Below are positions 47,583-53,476 of a DNA stretch of 53,476 nucleotides, piece after piece (position 1 is the stretch's first letter; each line of letters begins with the position of its first letter). The DNA is from Bacillus litorisediminis. GTDB lineage: Bacteria; Bacillota; Bacilli; Bacillales; JC228. The notes below the pieces were generated by a model that saw only the letters and a list, made by a program, of their open reading frames with translations, was not told where the DNA came from and did no database searches. The translations under genes were made by a program, and so were the position numbers. The stretch covers positions 1 through 53,476 of the forward strand of contig NZ_JAKZKT010000032.1 of assembly GCF_022808645.1 (NCBI RefSeq). The letters run 5' to 3'.

Positions 47583-48404
47583 TTAGTGGGAAACAGCATC
47601 CTGATTTCTTAATTCATCAAGCGTGTACTCTAGAACTCTTCCATGTTCTGGGATTTCAATTTGCATGACCCGCTCTAAAATATTTAACCCAACAATTTTT
47701 CCTTCTCCAATTGGGGTTTGAATGGATTCGCCAATATCCGGAAGTTCGTTTCTTGCCGTTTCATATTCATCATTCTCATATTTTAGGCAACACATCAAAC
47801 GACCGCATAACCCAGAAATCTTTGTAGGATTTAAGGAAAGATTTTGATCCTTTGCCATTTTAATAGAAACGGGTTCAAAATCACCTAAAAACGTTGAACA
47901 ACACAACATTCTGCCACATGGACCGATTCCGCCTAGCATTTTTGCTTCATCACGCACTCCTATTTGACGCAGTTCAATGCGAGTCCGGAAAATCGCTGCT
48001 AAATCCTTAACTAATTCTCTAAAATCTACCCGGCCATCAGCAGTAAAATAAAATATAACTTTATTCCGATCAAATGTATACTCAACATCGACCAGCTTCA
48101 TATCCAGCCCATGTTCTTCAACCTTCTCACAACATACCTGATAAGCCTCTCTTGTTGCCTGCTTATTTTCTTCGACGATAAGACGATCCTTATGATCTGC
48201 AATCCGAAGAACCTTTTTTAATGGAAGGACAACGTCATGTTCCCCCACCTCTTTGGGACCAATGACAATTCTTCCATATTCAACACCTCGGACAGTCTCA
48301 ACAATTACAAAATCGTCCTTTTGAAGTAGCAAATCCCCTGGATCGAAGTAATAGATTTTTCCAGCTTTCTTAAACCGGACACCTACAACCTTATACACTC
48401 TCAC
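47583..48404 (-). CDS. ricT: RicT (YaaT), PSP1-domain Ric complex subunit
   Basis: Part of the RicA-RicF-RicT complex, which carries Fe-S clusters and stimulates RNase Y mRNA processing, affecting competence, biofilms and sporulation. The 273-aa product has the PSP1 domain (about 60-150, GVEYGRIVIGPKEV) and cysteine-rich motifs GPCGRMLCCST and SGLCGRLMCCLKY that serve as cluster ligands. Its ATG overlaps the holB stop by 4 nt. Confidence 0.95.
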   Translation of the reverse strand: MRVYKVVGVRFKKAGKIYYFDPGDLLLQKDDFVIVETVRGVEYGRIVIGPKEVGEHDVVLPLKKVLRIADHKDRLIVEENKQATREAYQVCCEKVEEHGLDMKLVDVEYTFDRNKVIFYFTADGRVDFRELVKDLAAIFRTRIELRQIGVRDEAKMLGGIGPCGRMLCCSTFLGDFEPVSIKMAKDQNLSLNPTKISGLCGRLMCCLKYENDEYETARNELPDIGESIQTPIGEGKIVGLNILERVMQIEIPEHGRVLEYTLDELRNQDAVSH

Positions 48405-49399
48405 GATCCCTCCTTTAAGCTGAGTACCATTTGTTCCATCAGGAGCTGATGATTAGTATGTGCATCTAACATCCGCTTGGTATTCAAAATGGTTTCTATA
48501 GATTTTAAGATAGTGGTCTGTGAAATACTTAAGGCAGATCGCTCTAAATCACCTATGATAAAGGGAAAAATTAATTTTTCCTTACGATTCAGCTGAATCG
48601 ATAAGAGATCTCTATATATAAATAAGAGCATTTGCAGGCCCATATTCACCTGTTCCCGATCTTGGAAATGCTTGTACCATTCTTGCTGAAGCCACAAAAG
48701 TGCTTCTTCATCACTTTTTTGTAGGGCTTCATATAATTTTACCACTTTTTTTCGTGCTTGTGCAAACCACTCATCCGAAAATAATTGTTGTGCCTCATCT
48801 ACATTTTGTGTTAATTGGGAAAGAAGGGGAGCCATATCTTGTGGTATTCCGTTTGAGATTAACTGTTTAATTAGAAGATTAGCAGACAAAGGTTTAAATG
48901 AAACAACCTGACAACGTGACAGGATGGTACTTAACATGTTATGGAGCTGTTCAGTAATTAATACAGCCATCGTTTGAGCTTGCGGTTCTTCTAAAAATTT
49001 CAATAAGCTATTTGCTGCATTTGTTGTCATTCGGTCTGCATGCACAAGGCAATAGAATTTTTTTGCTGATTCCATCCCGGATTTTGAAAACTCCATTTGC
49101 AATGCCTGAATTTGTCCTTTTTTAATAGACTGGCCATCAGGTTCAATAATATGTACATCAGGATGATTACCACTTTCTATTCTTCTGCAGTGATGACACT
49201 CTCCACATGGCAGATAATGATCTATTTGATTTATACAGAAAAAGCTTTGGGCAAGTAGTTTACTGGCTTGTACCTTTCCGATTCCTTTTATTCCTTCAAA
49301 TAAATAGGCATGAGCCAACCGATCTCTCTGTAAAGCATTTCGCAGCATCTTCTCTGCTGTTGGCTGTTTCGCTTTAAATTCTTCCCATTGTGCGCTCAA
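48401..49399 (-). CDS. holB: DNA polymerase III delta-prime subunit
   Basis: Clamp-loader subunit of 332 aa. It has an AAA+ N-terminal part with a P-loop-like EGIKGIGKVQASKLL, a zinc module CGECHHCRRIESGNHPDVH (about 62-80), and the SRC motif LSRCQVVSF. The C-terminal collar is variable. It lies 14 nt after yaaR, upstream of ricT. Confidence 0.95.
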   Translation of the reverse strand: MSAQWEEFKAKQPTAEKMLRNALQRDRLAHAYLFEGIKGIGKVQASKLLAQSFFCINQIDHYLPCGECHHCRRIESGNHPDVHIIEPDGQSIKKGQIQALQMEFSKSGMESAKKFYCLVHADRMTTNAANSLLKFLEEPQAQTMAVLITEQLHNMLSTILSRCQVVSFKPLSANLLIKQLISNGIPQDMAPLLSQLTQNVDEAQQLFSDEWFAQARKKVVKLYEALQKSDEEALLWLQQEWYKHFQDREQVNMGLQMLLFIYRDLLSIQLNRKEKLIFPFIIGDLERSALSISQTTILKSIETILNTKRMLDAHTNHQLLMEQMVLSLKEGS

Positions 49400-49413
49400 A
49401 GGTATTCACCTCT

Positions 49414-49854
49414 TTATGTATACAGGTTTATCAGCAAACCCTTAATTTCTCCGATTTGTTCCAGGAGATTGAGCGAATCCTTTTCACCCAGTCTTAACTC
49501 TTCTGTTAAAGAAATGAGCTTTTCATCTATTGTTTCAATCAGTCGAAGCGTCCGATTTTCCCCATAGCCGCTCCAGCTCTTTGACTGCTTCAAATTAAAA
49601 CCAAAATCAACAGCCTCTTTAACAAACCTCTTAACAAGCGTCTTGAACTTAGCTAAATCCTGAAACTGGCGTGAACGGGCAAGTCTTTGTCCGGCCACAT
49701 CTATGTCTTTCAATAAACGTCCCAGTTCTTCTGTTTTTAAACGGCTTCCTTGCTTTTCAATCATCGATTGAAAGGAATTTCTTTGATTATAGGCTGCTTT
49801 TTGCTCTAACTTAAGTGAATCAAGCCCAACTCTGATATCCTGTTGTATTTTCAC
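49414..49854 (-). CDS. yaaR: YaaR, DUF327-family protein
   Basis: A 146-aa, largely alpha-helical, charged protein (FQSMIEKQGSRLKTEELGRL ... FVKEAVDFGFNLKQSKSWSG). Its position between yaaQ and holB matches yaaR of B. subtilis. The function is unknown. There is no signal peptide, membrane helix or catalytic motif. Confidence 0.9.
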   Translation of the reverse strand: MKIQQDIRVGLDSLKLEQKAAYNQRNSFQSMIEKQGSRLKTEELGRLLKDIDVAGQRLARSRQFQDLAKFKTLVKRFVKEAVDFGFNLKQSKSWSGYGENRTLRLIETIDEKLISLTEELRLGEKDSLNLLEQIGEIKGLLINLYT

Positions 49855-49892
49855 TGTCCCATCACCTATTCTCAGCGATAAAATCTAAGCGC

Positions 49893-49920
49893 AAATAAGA
49901 AAATGGCACTTGGCCATTTA
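49893..49920 (-). terminator. Possible attenuating terminator between darA and yaaR
   Basis: Minus-strand 7-bp stem AAATGGC / GCCATTT (49913-49919 and 49901-49907), 5-nt loop, then UCUUAUUU. It may partially terminate darA transcripts before yaaR-holB. Confidence 0.5.
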
Positions 49921-49961
49921 CTTTTCTCTTTGTCAAAACCTTGGATTTTCTAAAATTTTAA

Positions 49962-50336
<375 letters not shown>

Positions 50337-50494
50337 TTATTGGGACGAAACATAGGTGAACGAACTGATGATATGTCCATCTTCCATGTTTACCAATAAC
50401 CTGAAGAACGGATGTCAAAACGTTTCATCCTAAAATATAATTTCTCTTATGTTTTCGTGGAAAATAGCTTAAAATCCTCCTTTCCTTATGAAAA

Positions 50495-51139
50495 TTAAGG
50501 GTGCCTTCTCCACTGATCCAATTGAAGCATCACCGTTTTTTCTACTTGGCTATAAACTGAATCTAATGATAATTCAGCGTTAACCGTAACTATTCTTTCA
50601 GGAAAGCGATTTGCAACGATTTGGTAGCCTTCACGGACTTTTTCGTGAAACTCCATTTTCTCCAAATCTAATCGGTTTACTTCTCGGCCTTTATGCTTTT
50701 GAATCCGTTCCATTCCGATTTCTGGACGAATATCAAAATAAATCGTTAAATCAGGCATAAGATTTTCTATCGCAAATTGATTGATTTCTAAAACTTCATT
50801 AATTCCGATTCCTCGCGCATATCCTTGGTAAACAAGGGAAGCATCAACAAACCGGTCACAAAGCACAATTCTCCCGCTATTAAGAGCTGGAATCACCTTT
50901 TCGACAAGATGCTGGCGCCGGGATGCTGCATAAAGTAATGCCTCTGTTTTTGAATCCATTTCTGTATGTAAGGGACTCAGTATAACTTCCCTTATTTTCT
51001 CTGCTATCGTTATACCCCCAGGTTCTCTTGTCACAATAATGGGGTACTTGGCTTGTAAATTTTCCGCTAACATTTGAAGAACCGTTGTCTTTCCTGCTCC
51101 CTCTGGGCCTTCAAATGTAATAAATAAACCTTTTGTCAC
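50495..51139 (-). CDS. tmk: Thymidylate kinase
   Basis: Phosphorylates dTMP to dTDP. The 214-aa product has the P-loop [16 protein letters not shown] at the N terminus, TREPGG (about 38), the [12 protein letters not shown] motif (about 95) and a Gram-positive type lid region around [11 protein letters not shown]. It is 13 nt downstream of yaaO and probably co-transcribed. Confidence 0.97.
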   Translation of the reverse strand: MTKGLFITFEGPEGAGKTTVLQMLAENLQAKYPIIVTREPGGITIAEKIREVILSPLHTEMDSKTEALLYAASRRQHLVEKVIPALNSGRIVLCDRFVDASLVYQGYARGIGINEVLEINQFAIENLMPDLTIYFDIRPEIGMERIQKHKGREVNRLDLEKMEFHEKVREGYQIVANRFPERIVTVNAELSLDSVYSQVEKTVMLQLDQWRRHP

Positions 51140-51152
51140 AATAGGTCTCTCC

Positions 51153-52583
51153 TCACGCTAATACAAGTATCTGATGATTTTCATTCCATCCATCACCTTG
51201 GATATGTGTCTTATGTTCCAATAATCGCTTCAATTCCTCTATATGACGTTGCTCAATACTTTCTCCTGGCATAATCAAAGGAATGCCTGGCGGATAGGGA
51301 ATAATCATGCCTCCAGAAACCTTTCCAGGTGCTTCAGTTATCGGTATCCACCTTTTATCCGACACCTTTGCCTGATAAAGAGGCACTTCAGGTGTTCTTA
51401 CCCGATTACTGCTGCTCTGAAATGGGGAATGCTTTTTTTCTCTTTCTTTGGCAGTATAAATAGTTATTTTTTTTAAGGCATCTTCCAACACATTTAGATA
51501 AGCAAGTGCTTCTTTTTCATGTGCTTTTTTAAATAAAGGAAAGATCAATAAAACATTCGCCGGATCTGAAAATTCCGGATATATCCCTTGTTCCTCCAAT
51601 AACCTCTGAAAAGTCTGTCCGCTATCTCCATTCGTTAATTTTAAAGTGACCTTTAATGGATCTGTAAATGGATCCTGATAAATGTTAATTCCTGAAATCG
51701 CACTGAGGCGCTCATGTATTTCTTCTTTATATTTTCTCCAGAATTGAAGGTCATTTTCCGTAAAAGTCCCTATATAAGATCTTGCATAATCAAGCGATGC
51801 CATAATTAAATAAGAAGGACTGCTTGTCTGCAGAATTGAAAGAGCTTGTTGTATAGATTCTGCCCTAATCAAGCCTTCCCTAATATGAAGATAAGCCCCC
51901 ATCGTTAACGAAGGCAATGTTTTATGAGCCGATTGAACCACAACATCTGCACCTAGCTGTAAAGATGAACGAAGAAATGGATCCTTTCCAATGAAATGAG
52001 CACCATGTGCTTCGTCAACGAGCACAGGAATTTTATATTTATGGGCAAGTTTGATTAAATCCTCAATTTTATCAGCCATTCCATAATAATTAGGATAGGT
52101 TACTATTAAGGCTTTTGCTTCTGGATACAGCTTTAGGGCATCAGCTAGTGTTTGAATCGATATTCCTTTCGCAATGCCCCAATCCCGTTCATATTCTGGT
52201 TCTAGAAACACAGGCCGTACCTTTGCCAGCATTAAACCATGGATAATGGATTTATGACAATTACGCTGAACAAGGACGAGATCTCCTTCTGAGCATGTCC
52301 CATATATCATCGCTAAATTGCCAACTGTTGATCCATTAACTAAAAATAAACTATTATCGCTTCCGTACAAATCAGTCAAAAGTTTTTGGGCCTTCAATAA
52401 AATACCTGTCGGATGATACAGATCATCCATTCCTGTAATCTCAGTTATATCTGCAGCAAAAAGCTTAGATTTTTCTTTAAATAATAATCCACCCTTATGA
52501 CCAGGAACATGAAATGAAAGAGGATTAGATTGTATGTGATGCTGTAGAGCTTCGTAAAGAGGCATTTGCTCCTGACCATTCAT
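51153..52583 (-). CDS. yaaO: YaaO, Orn/Lys/Arg decarboxylase family protein
   Basis: A PLP-dependent fold-type I decarboxylase homologue of 476 aa. It has FHVPGHKGG at the N terminus, the PLP-lysine motif [18 protein letters not shown] (about 220), the preceding VDEAHGAHF, and a C-terminal small domain with [13 protein letters not shown]. The family includes SpeA-type arginine decarboxylase; the substrate of YaaO itself is uncertain. It stands next to tmk as in B. subtilis, but here csfB follows upstream without yaaN and xpaC. Confidence 0.93.
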   Translation of the reverse strand: MNGQEQMPLYEALQHHIQSNPLSFHVPGHKGGLLFKEKSKLFAADITEITGMDDLYHPTGILLKAQKLLTDLYGSDNSLFLVNGSTVGNLAMIYGTCSEGDLVLVQRNCHKSIIHGLMLAKVRPVFLEPEYERDWGIAKGISIQTLADALKLYPEAKALIVTYPNYYGMADKIEDLIKLAHKYKIPVLVDEAHGAHFIGKDPFLRSSLQLGADVVVQSAHKTLPSLTMGAYLHIREGLIRAESIQQALSILQTSSPSYLIMASLDYARSYIGTFTENDLQFWRKYKEEIHERLSAISGINIYQDPFTDPLKVTLKLTNGDSGQTFQRLLEEQGIYPEFSDPANVLLIFPLFKKAHEKEALAYLNVLEDALKKITIYTAKEREKKHSPFQSSSNRVRTPEVPLYQAKVSDKRWIPITEAPGKVSGGMIIPYPPGIPLIMPGESIEQRHIEELKRLLEHKTHIQGDGWNENHQILVLA

Positions 52584-52675
52584 CGGATAAACTCCTTATT
52601 CTTTCAAATATATTCATTGTATCAACGATTTTCTAATTCAACAAGGTTACATGATGGTTTGGTCATAGATTAACA

Positions 52676-52711
52676 TGCAAAAAACGATTGCGTATCCGAG
52701 CAATCGTTTGT
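52676..52711 (-). terminator. csfB terminator
   Basis: Perfect 10-bp stem AAACGATTGC / GCAATCGTTT (52682-52691 and 52700-52709), 8-nt loop, then UUUG on the minus strand. It is 30 nt past the csfB stop. Confidence 0.85.
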
Positions 52712-52741
52712 TCTTCCTTCATACATTATCATTCTTTTAAG

Positions 52742-52945
52742 CTATGAATAAATCTGGATATTTTTTATCTTTCTCATTTTTTCAATAAAATATTGATAAA
52801 ATGGATCACCAGGCTCTAAAGTAAGCATTTGTTTCTCACATTCACAACAAAGAAAAGATGTATACAAATGAATCCCGTGTTCTTTTTCTTCTTCACAGAT
52901 GATGCACAATTCCTTTATTTTCCCAGAGTTTTGCATTGTACTCAT
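52742..52945 (-). CDS. csfB: Gin (CsfB), anti-sigma-G factor
   Basis: A small zinc protein with two CxxC pairs (LCIICEEEK and LCCECEKQM) and the family segment HGIHLYTSF. It prevents premature sigma-G activity and later inhibits sigma-E in B. subtilis. I start at ATG 52945 (67 aa), with GGAGG seven nt upstream; the reading from 52996 adds 17 residues that run through that site. Located just after the rRNA operon as in B. subtilis. Confidence 0.93.
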   Translation of the reverse strand: MSTMQNSGKIKELCIICEEEKEHGIHLYTSFLCCECEKQMLTLEPGDPFYQYFIEKMRKIKNIQIYS

Positions 52946-52994
52946 ATCTCCACCTCCATATTGATAGGATGGACAAATCCCCCAGCAACTATTC

Positions 52995-53024
52995 AAAATT
53001 TACCTTCTTTTTTGAATCGTTTAC
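52995..53024 (-). promoter_or_regulatory. Possible sigma-F promoter for csfB
   Basis: Minus-strand GTAAA (53020-53024), 15-nt spacer, GGTAAATTTT (52995-53004), against sigma-F form GyATA-N15-GGnnAnAhTR. Two of the conserved -10 positions differ, so the match is partial; the known sigma-F control of csfB supports it. Confidence 0.4.
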
Positions 53025-53073
53025 ATTCTAAGATACAGTATGGATCTATGTTTAATTACGTGTATGTCCTGAT

Positions 53074-53095
53074 TGGAGCGGGTCGGGATCAAACT
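53074..53095 (-). pseudogene. tRNA-Gly-like 3' end fragment
   Basis: The minus strand reads AGTTTGATCCC then GACCCGCTCCA, resembling the T-arm and acceptor end with encoded CCA of Bacillus tRNA-Gly (AGTTCGATTCTCATCACCCGCTCCA type, broken here by a deletion). No 5' part of a tRNA is found. It lies about 80 nt after the 5S gene, where some Bacillus rrn operons carry tRNAs. Tentative. Confidence 0.4.
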
Positions 53096-53132
53096 TTTTA
53101 GTCAAACCTAATCGGTTTGTCCTTCGGACAAT

Positions 53133-53168
53133 AAAAAAACAACCTAGGATCAAAACCCTAGGTTGTTT
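53133..53168 (-). terminator. rRNA operon terminator
   Basis: Perfect 12-bp stem AAACAACCTAGG / CCTAGGTTGTTT (53137-53148 and 53157-53168), 8-nt loop, followed by a U run on the minus strand. A second small hairpin (TTGTCC-GAA-GGACAA) comes right after it. It lies just beyond the 5S 3' end. Confidence 0.93.
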
Positions 53169-53174
53169 TGCTTT

Positions 53175-53291
<117 letters not shown>

Positions 53292-53372
53292 CCTTATCAA
53301 TGCAGAGAACATCGTTCTCTCAAAACTAGATAACGACTAAAGAATAAGGTAAGGACCAAAATCACCATAAAC

Positions 53373-53476
53373 TTGGTTAAGTCCTCGATCGATTAGTATC
53401 TGTCAGCTCCACACGTCACCGTGCTTCCACCTCAGACCTATCTACCTTGTCATCTTCAAGGGATCTTACTTGCATA
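53373..53476 (-). rRNA. 23S ribosomal RNA, 3' end only (partial)
   Basis: The complement ends in CTAATCGATCGAGGACTTAACCAA, the usual Bacillus 23S 3' end, preceded by the domain VI sequence (GAAGATGACAAGGTAGATAG...). The gene continues beyond the right edge of the window. Confidence 0.95.

Overview
The window is an origin-proximal chromosome segment of a low-GC, endospore-forming Firmicute of the family Bacillaceae. Gene content and order follow the Bacillus subtilis rrnA-to-rrnJ interval closely (csfB ... lysS). Many sporulation genes are present: spoIIE, spoVG, spoVT, sspF, yabG, yabP, yabQ, fin and csfB. The species cannot be named from the sequence alone. Every protein gene except abrB lies on the minus strand, so the text reads backwards relative to replication and transcription. 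The other plus-strand genes are tRNA-Met and tRNA-Glu.

Layout in the direction of transcription, from right to left. The window opens with the 3' end of a 23S rRNA, a 5S rRNA and the rrn terminator (53.5-53.1 kb). Next come csfB/gin, yaaO, tmk, darA (yaaQ), yaaR, holB, ricT and yabA, a block concerned with dTMP supply, clamp loading and control of initiation, closed by a terminator at 47.17 kb. A modification operon follows (yabB, yazA, rsmI), then a 129-bp element with terminal inverted repeats, then plus-strand abrB with Spo0A boxes. Then come metS, a parS site inside the metS terminator, tatD/yabD, yabE, rnmV, ksgA, yabG, veg, sspF, ispE, purR, ridA/yabJ, spoVG, glmU, prs, ctc, pth, fin and mfd. 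The next block is spoVT, yabM, mazG-like yabN, rqcP, yabP, yabQ, divIC and yabR. The two tRNAs come next, then spoIIE, yabS, yabT, tilS, hpt, ftsH, coaX, hslO, a PrsA-like foldase and cysK, and finally folP, folB, folK, yazB, dusB and lysS. The window ends with tandem rRNA promoters and the 5' end of a second 16S rRNA gene.

The genes mix core information processing (MetRS, LysRS, KsgA, RnmV, RsmI, TilS, DusB, Pth, Mfd, HolB), precursor supply (Prs, GlmU, IspE, Hpt, CoaX, Tmk, folate, cysteine) and sporulation or transition-state control. Promoter-like sequences for several sigma factors can be read directly: sigma-A, sigma-H at spoVG, sigma-B at ctc, sigma-F/G at fin and spoVT, sigma-K at yabG, and possibly sigma-E at yabP. 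Paired PurR boxes lie upstream of purR, and a 21-bp-spaced Spo0A-type promoter precedes spoIIE.

The segment is mostly conserved chromosome and I found no phage, IS, CRISPR or defence cassette. The less ordinary points are the absence of pabB-pabA-pabC between cysK and folP (replaced by a terminator and a new promoter), the absence of xpaC-yaaN beside csfB, the 129-bp terminal-inverted-repeat element at the 3' end of rsmI, parS in the loop of a terminator, a tRNA-Gly-like 3' fragment after the 5S gene, and a permuted-looking vWA protein (YabS).
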